Shown here: positions 42,945 to 51,492 of the stretch, in pieces
How the letters are laid out: each line of letters starts with the position of its first letter
How positions within the stretch are numbered: position 1 is the first letter of the stretch
From: Allofournierella massiliensis
GTDB lineage: Bacteria; Bacillota; Clostridia; Oscillospirales; Ruminococcaceae
Direction of reading: 5' to 3'
Assembly (NCBI RefSeq): GCF_021531255.1
Contig: NZ_JAFBIO010000001.1
Span: forward strand, 248,001 to 312,000
DNA: 64,000 bases
The notes under the pieces: generated by a model
Database searches by the model: none
What the model saw: the letters and a program-made list of their open reading frames with translations, nothing else
Told to the model about the DNA's origin: nothing
Program-made: the position numbers and the translations under genes

Positions 42945-45113
42945 ATGGAGAGCAGACAAGCAGCATCTTCCGATTTTCCCATCTATCTTTTCAAGCAGGG
43001 CAATAACAGTGAGGCGTATCGCTTTTTGGGCGCCCATCTTTCTACCCTGAACGGTGAAAAAGGCGCTGTGTTCCGGGTGTGGGCTCCCCACGCCCGGGCT
43101 GTGAGCGTGGTGGGCGATTTCAACAGCTGGGTCCCTGGCAGTCACCCGATGGTGAACCTGCAGGGCAGCGGTGTCTGGGAAGTGTTTATCCCGGGCATGA
43201 AAGAATATGATATCTATAAATATTGTATCACCACCCAGGATGACCGGCAGGTTTTCAAGGCGGATCCCTATGCTTTCCATGCCGAGACCCGTCCCTCCAA
43301 CGCCAGCAAGGTGTATGATCTGGAAGGGTATAAGTGGAAGGATGCCCAGTGGCAGCGCAAGCAGAAAAAATCGGACAATATCAACAGTCCGATGAATATC
43401 TATGAAATGCACGCGGGCAGTTGGAAAACCAAAGAGGGCGGGGTTCCCTACAATTATTCAGAACTGGCTGATGAGCTGATCCCCTACATACAGAAAATGG
43501 GCTATACCCATGTGGAGCTGATGCCTCTGATGGAATATCCCTTCGATGGCAGCTGGGGCTATCAGGTCACCGGGTATTTTGCGCCCACCAGCCGCTACGG
43601 CACCCCCAAGGATTTTATGACCTTTGTGGACAAGTGCCATGCCGCCGGCATCGGCGTCATCATGGACTGGGTGCCTGCCCATTTCCCTAAGGATGGGTAT
43701 GGCCTTTACATGTTTGACGGCGAGCCCTGCTATGAGGACCCCAATCCTCTGCGGGGAGAGCACAAGGAATGGGGCACCATGGTCTTTGACTATGGCCGGC
43801 CGGAAGTGCAGAGCTTCTTGATCTCCAGCGCCTTGTTCTGGGTGGAGCAGTATCATATCGACGGGCTGCGGGTGGATGCCGTGGCCAGCATGCTGTATCT
43901 GGATTACAACCGCCGGCAGGGCGAATGGCAGCCCAACAAGGACGGCGGGAAGGAAAACCTGGAAGCCATCGCTTTCCTGAAAAAGCTCAACAACACCGTG
44001 CTGGGCCGGCATCCGGAAAAGCTGATGATTGCGGAGGAATCCACCGCCTGGCCTTTGGTGACAAAGCCGGCTTCGGATGGCGGCCTGGGCTTCACCTTCA
44101 AGTGGAACATGGGCTGGATGAACGACATGCTCAGCTATATGAGCACCGACCCCCTGTTCCGGGCTGGCAACCACAACAAGGTCACCTTCAGCTTCTTCTA
44201 TGCCTTCAGCGAAAACTTTGTCTTGCCCATCAGCCATGACGAGGTGGTGCACGGCAAGGCCAGCATGATCGGGAAAATGCCCGGCGAGTACGACCAAAAG
44301 TTCGCAAATCTGCGCACGTTTTATGGTTATATGATGGCACACCCCGGCAAAAAGCTCCTGTTCATGGGGCAGGAGTTCGGCCAGTTCAGCGAATGGTGGG
44401 AGGAACGCCAGCTGGATTGGTCCCTGCTGGAATACGAAAAGCATCGGCAGCTGCAGGACTACATGGCGGCGCTGGGGACTTTCTATAAAGATACCCCGGC
44501 TCTGTGGCAGGTGGATTACAGCTGGGAGGGGTTCCAGTGGATCGTGCCCGACGACAACCAGCAGTCGGTGATCGCCTTCCTGCGCAGGGACGCCAAGGGC
44601 CATATGTTGCTGGTGGTCTGCAACTTTAACCCGGTGCTGCGGGAAAATTACGAGATGGGTGTGCCGGTGGCCGGCAGCTATAAGGAGATCCTTTCCAGCG
44701 ATGAGACCCGCTTCGGCGGTTCCGGCTTCCACAATCGCACCGCCCGCTCCCGCAAGGGCGCCATGCACGGCTTTGAGCAGCATATCCGGCTGACCCTTCC
44801 GCCTCTGAGCACCCTGTATTTCTCGGTGCCTGACCCGGAAGCCAAGCCCAAGAAAACAGCCAAGCCCGCCAAGAAGGCCGGCAAGACCGCTGCTGCAAAG
44901 GCCACCGCCAAACCCACCGCCGTCAAGGCTGCGGTCGGGGAGGAAAAAGAGGCCAAGGCCGCCCCCGCGTCCAAGACCCGGGGGCGCAAAGCCGCGACAC
45001 CCAAAAAGGAGCCGGCCGCCAAAGCGGCTGCGGAGCCCAAGGCAGAGAAAGCGCCGGCCAAAGCGGCAAAGCCCCGCAAAACCGCTGCCCGGAAGGCGGA
45101 GGAAAAAAGCTGA
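42945..45113 (+). CDS. glgB: Glycogen branching enzyme GlgB with a Lys/Ala/Pro-rich C-terminal tail
   Basis: Makes alpha-1,6 branches in glycogen. Of 722 aa, an N-terminal CBM48-like domain spans about 20-130 and the GH13 barrel follows. GLRVDAVASM carries the nucleophile Asp, MIAEEST the acid/base Glu, and PISHDEVVHGK the third catalytic Asp. After the normal end near residue 629, about 93 residues of Lys, Ala and Pro follow, resembling bacterial histone H1-like tails (AKPAKKAGKTAAAKATAKP). This tail is not part of the usual enzyme. First gene of the glycogen operon. Confidence 0.95.
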   Translation: MESRQAASSDFPIYLFKQGNNSEAYRFLGAHLSTLNGEKGAVFRVWAPHARAVSVVGDFNSWVPGSHPMVNLQGSGVWEVFIPGMKEYDIYKYCITTQDDRQVFKADPYAFHAETRPSNASKVYDLEGYKWKDAQWQRKQKKSDNINSPMNIYEMHAGSWKTKEGGVPYNYSELADELIPYIQKMGYTHVELMPLMEYPFDGSWGYQVTGYFAPTSRYGTPKDFMTFVDKCHAAGIGVIMDWVPAHFPKDGYGLYMFDGEPCYEDPNPLRGEHKEWGTMVFDYGRPEVQSFLISSALFWVEQYHIDGLRVDAVASMLYLDYNRRQGEWQPNKDGGKENLEAIAFLKKLNNTVLGRHPEKLMIAEESTAWPLVTKPASDGGLGFTFKWNMGWMNDMLSYMSTDPLFRAGNHNKVTFSFFYAFSENFVLPISHDEVVHGKASMIGKMPGEYDQKFANLRTFYGYMMAHPGKKLLFMGQEFGQFSEWWEERQLDWSLLEYEKHRQLQDYMAALGTFYKDTPALWQVDYSWEGFQWIVPDDNQQSVIAFLRRDAKGHMLLVVCNFNPVLRENYEMGVPVAGSYKEILSSDETRFGGSGFHNRTARSRKGAMHGFEQHIRLTLPPLSTLYFSVPDPEAKPKKTAKPAKKAGKTAAAKATAKPTAVKAAVGEEKEAKAAPASKTRGRKAATPKKEPAAKAAAEPKAEKAPAKAAKPRKTAARKAEEKS
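44832..45110 (+). other. Region coding for the histone H1-like tail of GlgB
   Basis: Encodes residues from about 630 to the stop of glgB. Composition is almost only Lys, Ala, Pro, Glu, Thr and Arg, with repeated AK/KP/AAK steps and one TRGRKAA block like an AT-hook. It is in frame with the enzyme and uses the same GC-rich codons. The role is unknown; polyanion or nucleic-acid binding is suggested only by charge. Confidence 0.8.
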
Positions 45114-45200
45114 GCAGGCCCCGGTGGGCCTTCAGGGAAAAATGCATCCCGTATTGTTGAATCACGGGGCGGATCACCGCTTCGAAAAGGGGAGTATATC

Positions 45201-46415
45201 ATGAAAGAATGTATCGCTATGCTGTTGGCCGGCGGTCAGGGTTCGCGGCTGTATGCCCTTACCCAAAAGCTGGCCAAACCCGCTGTGCCGTTCGGCGGAA
45301 AGTACCGGATCATCGACTTTCCGCTCTCCAACTGCGTGAACTCCGGCATTGACACGGTGGGTATCCTTACCCAGTATCAGCCGCTGGAGCTGAACGAGTA
45401 CATCGGGAATGGTCAGCCTTGGGACCTGGACCGGCTGTACGGAGGCGTGCATGTGCTGCCGCCCTACCAGACGGCTACCGGTTCTGACTGGTACAAGGGA
45501 ACGGCCAATGCCATTTATCAGAACATCGACTTTATTGAGCGGTATCAGCCGGAATATGTGGTGATCCTGTCGGGTGACCATATTTACAAGCAGGATTACA
45601 GCAAGATGCTGGAGTTCCACAAGGCCAAGGGGGCAGCCTGCACCATTGCGGTGATGGAAGTGCCCATGGAGGAGGCCAGCCGCTTCGGCATCATGACGGC
45701 CGATGAAAACGACCGGATCACCAAGTTTGAGGAAAAACCCAAGCAGCCGGAAAGCAATCTGGCTTCCATGGGCATTTACATCTTCACCTGGAAAAAGCTC
45801 CGCCAGTATCTCTGCCAGGATGAGGCGGATCCCAACTCCGAAAATGATTTTGGCAAGAACATCATCCCCAACATGCTGGCTGCGGGCGAGGTAATGAGCG
45901 CCTACCATTTTGCCGGCTACTGGAAAGATGTGGGTACCATCGCCAGCCTGTGGGAGGCGAATATGGACCTGCTGAACCCCAACGTGCCCCTGGATGTGTG
46001 GGATGATAAGTGGAAGATCTACAGCCGCAACTCCGGTATGCCCGGCCATCAGATCGGCGCCAACGCCGAGATCGATAACTCCATGATCACCGAAGGCTGC
46101 CGGGTGGACGGCGTGATTCACAACAGTGTACTGTTTGCGGGGGTCAAGGTCGGCGCCGGCGCTCTCATCGAGGATTCCATCCTGATGCCCGGCGCGGTAA
46201 TCGAGCCTGGCGCGGTGGTGCAGTATTCCATTGTGGCGGAAAACGTGACCGTGCGTTCCGGCGCGCAGGTGGGCTGCCGGCCGGAGGATATGGCCGATCG
46301 CTCCAATTGGGGCGTGGCCGTGATCGGCGGCGGTATTACTGTGGGCTATAAAGCAAAAGTCATGCCCAGCGCTATGGTGACCAAAGACGTGAAGGATGGT
46401 GAAGAACAATGGTAA
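45201..46415 (+). CDS. glgC: Glucose-1-phosphate adenylyltransferase, catalytic subunit GlgC
   Basis: Makes ADP-glucose from ATP and glucose-1-phosphate, the committed step of glycogen synthesis. The 404-aa protein keeps the full nucleotidyltransferase site ([32 protein letters not shown]) and the sugar-binding loops ([32 protein letters not shown]). The C-terminal left-handed beta helix has hexapeptide repeats. An AAGGGGAG site precedes the ATG. It overlaps glgD by 7 bp. Confidence 0.95.
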   Translation: MKECIAMLLAGGQGSRLYALTQKLAKPAVPFGGKYRIIDFPLSNCVNSGIDTVGILTQYQPLELNEYIGNGQPWDLDRLYGGVHVLPPYQTATGSDWYKGTANAIYQNIDFIERYQPEYVVILSGDHIYKQDYSKMLEFHKAKGAACTIAVMEVPMEEASRFGIMTADENDRITKFEEKPKQPESNLASMGIYIFTWKKLRQYLCQDEADPNSENDFGKNIIPNMLAAGEVMSAYHFAGYWKDVGTIASLWEANMDLLNPNVPLDVWDDKWKIYSRNSGMPGHQIGANAEIDNSMITEGCRVDGVIHNSVLFAGVKVGAGALIEDSILMPGAVIEPGAVVQYSIVAENVTVRSGAQVGCRPEDMADRSNWGVAVIGGGITVGYKAKVMPSAMVTKDVKDGEEQW

Positions 46416-47533
46416 GTACCAACGCAAACGCACTGGGCATTATTTTCCCCAACTGCTACGAGGACCTGCTGCCCGAAATGACCTGTGAACGTACCATGGC
46501 TTCCGTACCCTTCGGCAGTCGTTACCGCATGATCGACTTTGTCCTGTCCAGTATGTCCAACTGCGGTATCAGCAATATTTCGGTGCTGGTCAAAAAGAAT
46601 TACCACTCCCTGATGGACCATCTGGGCGCTGGCCGGGAATGGGACCTTTCCCGCAAGCATGGCGGCCTGAACATCGTGCCTCCTTTCTATGAAGAGAACG
46701 TGAAGGTCTATGGGGGCCGGGTGGAGGCCCTGGCCAGCATCGTAAACTTCCTTTCCATCCAGAAAGAGAAGTATGTGATCATGTCGGACGCGAATCTGGC
46801 GGTGAATGTGGATTTCTCCTCCTTCATTGAGCGTCATGTGGAGAGCGGCGCGGATGTGACCATGTATTATCAGTCCATCCCCATCCCCGAAAGCATCCAC
46901 AACCACAACCACACCCTGAAGGTGGAAAATGGCCGGGTGGTGGAGCTGCTCACCAATGACAACCGCCCCGGCATCCAGAACCTTTCCATGAATATTTACA
47001 TCATGGAAAGAGAGACTCTGATCCAGATGATCCGGGATGCCAATATCCGCAATCTCACCAGCTTTGAGCGGGATATCCTTTCCCGCAATCTGGCACTGCT
47101 GAATGTGCAGGGCATCCAGTACACCGGATATGTGGCCCGCATCTGCGATATGAAGAGCTATTACGATGAGAACATGAAGCTGCTGAAGCCGGAAAACCTG
47201 GCTGCTCTGTTCGGCGGCAAAAATACCATCTATACCAAGATCCGCGATGACGCGCCTACCCGCTACGCCATGGACTGCCGTATCAAGAACAGCATGGTGG
47301 CGGATGGCTGCATCATCGAGGGCGATGTGGAGAACAGCATCCTGTTCCGCGGGGTACGGGTCAAAAAGGGCGCCAAGGTGCGCAATTGCGTCCTGATGCA
47401 GGATACCGTCGTGGAAGAGGGCGCAGATGTGGAATATGTGGTCACCGATAAGCGGGTGAAGATCACGGCCGACAAACAGCTGAACGGCACGGATACCTTC
47501 CCGGTATATGTGGCCAAAGCGCACACTGTATAA
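46409..47533 (+). CDS. glgD: GlgD, non-catalytic ADP-glucose pyrophosphorylase subunit
   Basis: A 374-aa GlgC-like protein that partners GlgC in Firmicutes. The [19 protein letters not shown] segment is conserved. The GGxGxRL phosphate-binding loop found in GlgC is absent: the N-terminus reads [16 protein letters not shown]. That loss, and its coupling to glgC by a 7-bp overlap, marks it as the regulatory GlgD subunit. A hexapeptide-repeat C-terminus is present. Confidence 0.93.
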   Translation: MVSTNANALGIIFPNCYEDLLPEMTCERTMASVPFGSRYRMIDFVLSSMSNCGISNISVLVKKNYHSLMDHLGAGREWDLSRKHGGLNIVPPFYEENVKVYGGRVEALASIVNFLSIQKEKYVIMSDANLAVNVDFSSFIERHVESGADVTMYYQSIPIPESIHNHNHTLKVENGRVVELLTNDNRPGIQNLSMNIYIMERETLIQMIRDANIRNLTSFERDILSRNLALLNVQGIQYTGYVARICDMKSYYDENMKLLKPENLAALFGGKNTIYTKIRDDAPTRYAMDCRIKNSMVADGCIIEGDVENSILFRGVRVKKGAKVRNCVLMQDTVVEEGADVEYVVTDKRVKITADKQLNGTDTFPVYVAKAHTV

Positions 47534-47545
47534 CCTTCGGCCGGC

Positions 47546-47578
47546 GTCCCGCGGCCCGGCAGGGCCGGGACGCGGGAC
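47546..47578 (+). other. GC-rich hairpin between glgD and glgA
   Basis: GTCCCGC and CCCGGC arms pair with GCCGGG and GCGGGAC across a short loop, giving a long, slightly bulged stem. No T-tract follows, so it is more likely an mRNA processing or stability element than a terminator. It lies in the 87-bp gap before glgA. Confidence 0.45.
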
Positions 47579-47620
47579 CTTTGGTTCCGGTCTCAACACT
47601 GCAAAATGGAGGATTTTACC

Positions 47621-49036
47621 ATGAAGGTGCTTTTCTGCTCCAGCGAGGCAAGTCCCTTTGCGAAATCCGGCGGCCTGGGCGATGTGGCGGGCGCTTTGCC
47701 CAAAGCGCTGGCCAAAAACGGGGTGGACTGCCGAGTGGTTCTGCCCCTGTACGGAACGCTGAACGGGCGGGATGGGCTGGAATACATCACCAATTTCAGC
47801 GTCCCGGTAGGGTGGCGCAACCAGTACTGCGGCCTGTTCCAGACCGTGAAGGATGGCGTGACCTACTATTTCCTGGATAACGAATATTATTTCAAACGGG
47901 GCGGGCTGTACGGCTTTTATGATGACGGCGAGCGCTTCGCCTTTTTCAGCCGGGCTTGCCTGGAACTGCTCTTCCATGTGGACTTCGCCCCGGATACCAT
48001 CCACTGCAACGACTGGCAGACGGCTCTGACGCCGGTTTACCTGAACCTGTATTATCGGCATATTGAAAAATTCAGCCGGATCAAGAGTGTGTTCACCATT
48101 CACAATATCCAGTATCAGGGCAAATACGGCCTGGATATCCTGGAAGATACCTGCGGCATCGGCTGGCGGGATGCCCATATTGTGGAGTATGACGGATGCG
48201 CCAACTTTATGAAGGGGGCCATCGAGAGCGCCGACAAGGTGACCACCGTCAGCCCCACCTATGCCCAGGAGATCCTGAATCCCTGGTTCAGCCATGGGTT
48301 GGATGGGCTGCTCAACCAGAAGCAGTATAAGCTGTGCGGCATCCTCAACGGTATTGACGTGGATGTGAACAACCCGAAAACCGATAAGGCGCTGGTGAAA
48401 AACTACGACGTCAAGAACATGAAGGGCAAGGCCGCCTGCAAGAAGGCTCTCTGCGAGCGCTTTGAGCTGGACCAGGACGGTAGCCCGATCCTGGCCATGG
48501 TGACCCGTCTGGTGGGCCATAAGGGCGTGGATCTGGTACAGGAAATCGCCGAGGGATTGGTCCAGCGGGGCCTCCAGCTGGTGATCCTGGGTACCGGTGA
48601 GCATGCCTATGAGGAGTTCTTCTGGAATCTGGCTTCCCGGCATCACGGCCGGGTGGGCGTGCATATCGGCTTTGATACCAAACTGGCCCAGCAGATCTAT
48701 GCCGGTGCCGATATGTTCATGATGCCTTCCAAGAGCGAGCCCTGCGGCCTGGCTCAGATGGTGGCCTGCCGCTATGGCACCATTCCCATTGTGCGGGAGA
48801 CCGGCGGCCTGCGGGATTCCATCCATGACTCGGGTGATGGCCAGGGCAATGGCTTTACCTTTGCCAATTATACGGCCCATGACTTGTATGGCGCCTGCAG
48901 CCGCGCCAAAGACGGATATGAAAATCCGGAAGGCTGGGGCATTCTGGTCAAGCGGGCAATGGAGTGCGATTTTAGCTGGGAAAAATCCGCCAAGCAGTAT
49001 GAAGCGCTCTATGAAGAGATTCAGGAATACTGGTAA
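47621..49036 (+). CDS. glgA: Glycogen synthase GlgA
   Basis: GT5 enzyme that extends alpha-1,4-glucan from ADP-glucose. The 471-aa protein has the KSGGLGDVAGALPKAL donor-binding loop near the N-terminus, IHCNDWQTAL, VTRLVGHKGVDLV, and the C-terminal SKSEPCGLAQMVACRYGTIPIVRETGGLRDS. The ATG at 47621 is preferred over an in-frame ATG 15 bp earlier because it follows TGGAGG and matches the family N-terminus. Last gene of the glg operon. Its terminator has been split by the mobile element that follows. Confidence 0.95.
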   Translation: MKVLFCSSEASPFAKSGGLGDVAGALPKALAKNGVDCRVVLPLYGTLNGRDGLEYITNFSVPVGWRNQYCGLFQTVKDGVTYYFLDNEYYFKRGGLYGFYDDGERFAFFSRACLELLFHVDFAPDTIHCNDWQTALTPVYLNLYYRHIEKFSRIKSVFTIHNIQYQGKYGLDILEDTCGIGWRDAHIVEYDGCANFMKGAIESADKVTTVSPTYAQEILNPWFSHGLDGLLNQKQYKLCGILNGIDVDVNNPKTDKALVKNYDVKNMKGKAACKKALCERFELDQDGSPILAMVTRLVGHKGVDLVQEIAEGLVQRGLQLVILGTGEHAYEEFFWNLASRHHGRVGVHIGFDTKLAQQIYAGADMFMMPSKSEPCGLAQMVACRYGTIPIVRETGGLRDSIHDSGDGQGNGFTFANYTAHDLYGACSRAKDGYENPEGWGILVKRAMECDFSWEKSAKQYEALYEEIQEYW

Positions 49037-49044
49037 TGCGGCAT

Positions 49045-49062
49045 AAAAAAGCAGCCCCGGGC
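49045..49062. terminator. Left arm of the glgA terminator, interrupted by insertion
   Basis: An A-run followed by GCAGCCCCGGGC at 49051-49062. The exact complement GCCCGGGGCTGC followed by TTTTT lies at 61636-61652. Together they form a 12-bp perfect hairpin with A and T flanks, the expected bidirectional terminator between convergent glgA and the deaminase gene. About 12.6 kb now separates the arms. Confidence 0.75.
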
Positions 49063-49138
49063 AGAATGACAGGTGTTTGTAAAACAGTGTTAGCCCAATA
49101 ACACGAAATGAGCATCTGTCAGACGGGATTGGTCAACG

Positions 49139-49188
49139 AAAAAACACGCCATATTCAGCTTCAAGGGCTGGGTATGGCGTGTTTTTTT
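49139..49188. terminator. Bidirectional terminator at the left end of the element
   Basis: AAAAAACACGCCATA pairs with TATGGCGTGTTTTTTT around a 19-nt loop. It lies 3 bp after the stop of the XRE regulator on the minus strand and can also stop read-through from glgA. Confidence 0.88.
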
Positions 49189-49190
49189 GC

Positions 49191-50036
49191 TTATTTGCGT
49201 TTCCGCTTGCCTTTGCCATGCGGTTGGTACGGTCTTGCCTTGCCGCGTTGGTTGATTGGGCTTTTCATATATTTGGACAGCTTCAAAACATCAATGATAT
49301 TGACAAACTGCTCCTTGGTAATGGCATCGTAGTCAATGCCGAATGTCGCAAGGTAGATCCTTGCCTGTTTCTCGGCGTCGCTGCCCTCAAAGTTCATGGC
49401 ATCCCGCAACTGGCTCTGAACTTTCTCTGCAATGGATGGCGTGTCTGCCGTTGTGGTATCGGTGCTGTGTTCCTCCCGAATGTCACGGAGGATTCCTTTC
49501 AGATCGTCGGCAAGTACATGACCAAAATAATCATCCTCCCGCACCTGGGCCAGCTCCAATGTCCGGGTGGAAAGATCATCCTGCCCGTCCTGCTTCATCA
49601 AGGCCATCTTCCGTACTGCTTCCAGCATGGCGTTCATATCGTTGATCCGCATATCCGCGATCCTGTCAACGTAAATCTCAGCGTCCAGCATCATGCGCTG
49701 GAAATCCTTGTGGCAAAGCATTTCCGACAGCAGCCGGTGACTGAACTGTCCCGCCTTTAATACTTCTATGGCATCATCACTCAGATGCAGAGCATCCAGC
49801 TCTGTGTCCGGGTGATTTTTGGTTTCTGTCATGCCCAGCAGATAGTCCGTGGACACGCCGTAGAACTTCGCCAGCGTGACAATGCTGAACGGGCTGATGT
49901 CCTTGAAATCGTCTGACTCATATTTGCCGAGGGCGGACTTGGAAAGCCCGGTCTGCTCTGCAAGCTGTTCCAGCGTCAGGCCCCGTTCTACTCGCAAATC
50001 CTTCAACCGTTCCTGTATGGTGAGTTTTATCTGCAT
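49191..50036 (-). CDS. XRE-family helix-turn-helix regulator of the element
   Basis: A 281-aa protein. Residues 5-65 form an XRE HTH domain (RLKDLRVERGLTLEQLAEQTGLSKSALGKYES, then VTLAKFYGVSTDYLLGM). The remaining 200 residues are mostly helical with a very basic C-terminus (GKARPYQPHGKGKRKRK). Such regulators are common near the ends of Clostridia ICEs. The start at 50036 has an AAGGAGGG site; an upstream in-frame ATG at 50129 lacks one. Likely a repressor of element genes, but no target operator is evident. Confidence 0.82.
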   Translation of the reverse strand: MQIKLTIQERLKDLRVERGLTLEQLAEQTGLSKSALGKYESDDFKDISPFSIVTLAKFYGVSTDYLLGMTETKNHPDTELDALHLSDDAIEVLKAGQFSHRLLSEMLCHKDFQRMMLDAEIYVDRIADMRINDMNAMLEAVRKMALMKQDGQDDLSTRTLELAQVREDDYFGHVLADDLKGILRDIREEHSTDTTTADTPSIAEKVQSQLRDAMNFEGSDAEKQARIYLATFGIDYDAITKEQFVNIIDVLKLSKYMKSPINQRGKARPYQPHGKGKRKRK

Positions 50037-50713
50037 GGCGTATCCCTCCTTCTTTCTGTCTCTAAGCGTGGAAATCCACCCTGTTTTGCGCTCTTTTCCT
50101 ACCTCTTGGATATACGGGAAAGAGCGCATTTTTTTCGTTAAACTGTTCTTGTAGCAACACCTGAACCTTGAAAATTGAATGACCGTCCGAATGGGATATG
50201 TCCCCCGGCGAAGTGAACGCCATGACAGGGTTCCCGCAAAATCGTAAGATTTTGTGGGAAGAGGAGGAGCAGCGAAATGAACGAGCTTTCATGCTTGCAT
50301 GGAAGCGAGGGATATGGAGCTTGTGACGACGAAGCGCACCACCGGGGACGAAACGCCGGGAGCGATCCTCCGGGCAGGAACGAGTTCGGAAAAAGCGGCA
50401 AAAAACCACAGCTATTTTCAAACCATGTGAAAACAGCGAAGAAACCGCTGTTTTTGTACCGCTGCCCATATCAATCAGCGATGCGCCGGACAGCGAACGC
50501 CGCACACCGTTCCGTGTGCGTTTTCACCGAACTGCGAAAAGTCACGCGGAACAGCAAAAACGGTAGGTGTCCCTTGTGAAAAGGGATACACGGGCGGCAA
50601 TTCCAGCGGATGGCCGTCCATGATAAAACAACGCTCTGCGGCAAATAGGTGTTGCCATTCAGCGCATCCATTATATCACAGAGCGAATCCAAAAAGGGAA
50701 AGGAATTGTAAAT
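50037..50713. other. 677-bp non-coding region of the element with several hairpins
   Basis: No convincing gene. GCGCTCTTT near 50088 pairs with AAAGAGCGC near 50119, followed on the plus strand by TTTTTTT. CAAAATC/GATTTTG form a small hairpin near 50238. Short GC hairpins lie around 50330-50375. Many short open frames exist on both strands but none has a ribosome site and family-like sequence. It resembles the long leader seen upstream of ICE genes, and an origin of transfer could hide here, but I see no diagnostic motif. Confidence 0.5.
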
Positions 50714-50950
50714 ATGAGCAGAAACAAGGCAGAAAACTGCCGCAATGAAGGAAAATCCTATATCACCCGAGAGGGCATGACCATGACGGAGGTGGTGGAG
50801 CTGCTGGCCGATGAGCACGGATGGAGCAGCAGCGTCCCCAATCTGTCCGGCAAGCTGCGGCGCGGGTCGCTGCGGTACACTGAGGCGGTGGAGTTGGCCG
50901 ATGTGCTGGGCTATGATCTTGTATGGGTCAAGCGTCGGGAGGTGAGGTAA
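50714..50950 (+). CDS. Small HTH-like ICE protein (DUF6471-like)
   Basis: A 78-aa protein. Residues 22-75 (MTMTEVVELLADEHGWSSS, NLSGKLRRGSLRYTEAVELADVLGYDLVWVKR) look like a small lambda-repressor-type HTH domain, a form often found in Clostridia conjugative elements. An AAAGGAATTG site precedes the ATG. Translation might also start at the internal Met at residue 22. It could bind element DNA; function unproven. Confidence 0.68.
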   Translation: MSRNKAENCRNEGKSYITREGMTMTEVVELLADEHGWSSSVPNLSGKLRRGSLRYTEAVELADVLGYDLVWVKRREVR

Positions 50951-50967
50951 TATCGCAGGAACTACTT

Positions 50968-51048
50968 ATGTCCGAGAGCGACCAAGCCTGCAATGAGTGT
51001 ATGGGAATCATCGTTCCCGCTATGGCAAAACAGGAAGGCATGACCTAA
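50968..51048 (+). CDS. 26-aa residual ORF, possible 5' remnant of an element gene
   Basis: Begins with ATG after GCAGGAACT, 17 bp downstream of the HTH-like gene, and reads SESDQACNECMGIIVPAMAK before ending in a TAA. It is too short to assign. It may be the start of a deleted ICE gene, because cargo of different character begins just after it. Confidence 0.25.
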   Translation: MSESDQACNECMGIIVPAMAKQEGMT

Positions 51049-51076
51049 GAACTCAAAGTGGCTGACCAAATGGTTA

Positions 51077-51112
51077 AAACCGGGTAAAGGGATGATCCTC
51101 TACCCGGTTTTT
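51077..51112. terminator. Terminator between element core and cargo
   Basis: AAACCGGGTA pairs with TACCCGGTTT, with an inner AGG/CCT pair, followed by a T-run on the plus strand and TTTTAACC on the minus strand. It can end both the small plus-strand genes and the minus-strand NB-ARC operon. Confidence 0.8.
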
Positions 51113-51177
51113 CATTCACTATGCGGCTTTCCTGTTTGCCGCCTGTAAACAGAAACCCTGCCCAGGATCATTCCCGT

Positions 51178-51492
51178 TCATAGAGATACTGTCAGATGAT
51201 CCATGGTCTTCCGGATCCACTTCTCCTCGTAAGGGTAATCCCGCTGCAGATGGGTCAATATCTTCTCATATACGGAAAAAGCCTCTGCTGATTTCTTTTC
51301 CAGGGCAAGCACATCCGCCAGGATCTCAAGCTGGGAAAGATAATCCTTATACTTCTCACCGCGATACAGGAGTGAGGACTGTACATTCTCCCGAGCTATT
51401 TTTTCCGCATCCTCCAGCTGGTTTTCATGGATCAGAAGCGCGATCTGCAGCTCCTTGAAGGCTGTTTTCCGGTATCCCAGGTTTTCCTGACT
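51178..51492 (-). pseudogene. In-frame C-terminal continuation of the NB-ARC-TPR gene after a TAA codon
   Basis: Reading on past the TAA at 51493-51495 in the same frame gives 104 sense codons with no further stop until TGA at 51178-51180. The translation is amphipathic and helical, TPR-like (LGYRKTAFKELQIALLIHEN, AEKIARENVQSSL, AEAFSVYEKILTHL), and matches the preceding repeats in style. The simplest reading is a nonsense mutation that shortened a protein of about 716 residues. Read-through, or a later start for a separate product, cannot be excluded. Confidence 0.7.

Noticed and set aside
42271-43050. 259-codon plus-strand open frame across ireB and the glgB promoter
   Set aside because: It would be antisense to ireB and read through two clear promoters and the glgB start; the sequence is not protein-like.
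47546-47578. Terminator between glgD and glgA
   Set aside because: The hairpin is strong but no T-tract follows, and glgA has no promoter of its own that I can see, so the operon most likely continues.
50277-50579. 100-codon open frame in the non-coding region of the element
   Set aside because: No family-like sequence and irregular composition. An overlapping frame on the other strand is equally long, so neither is convincing.
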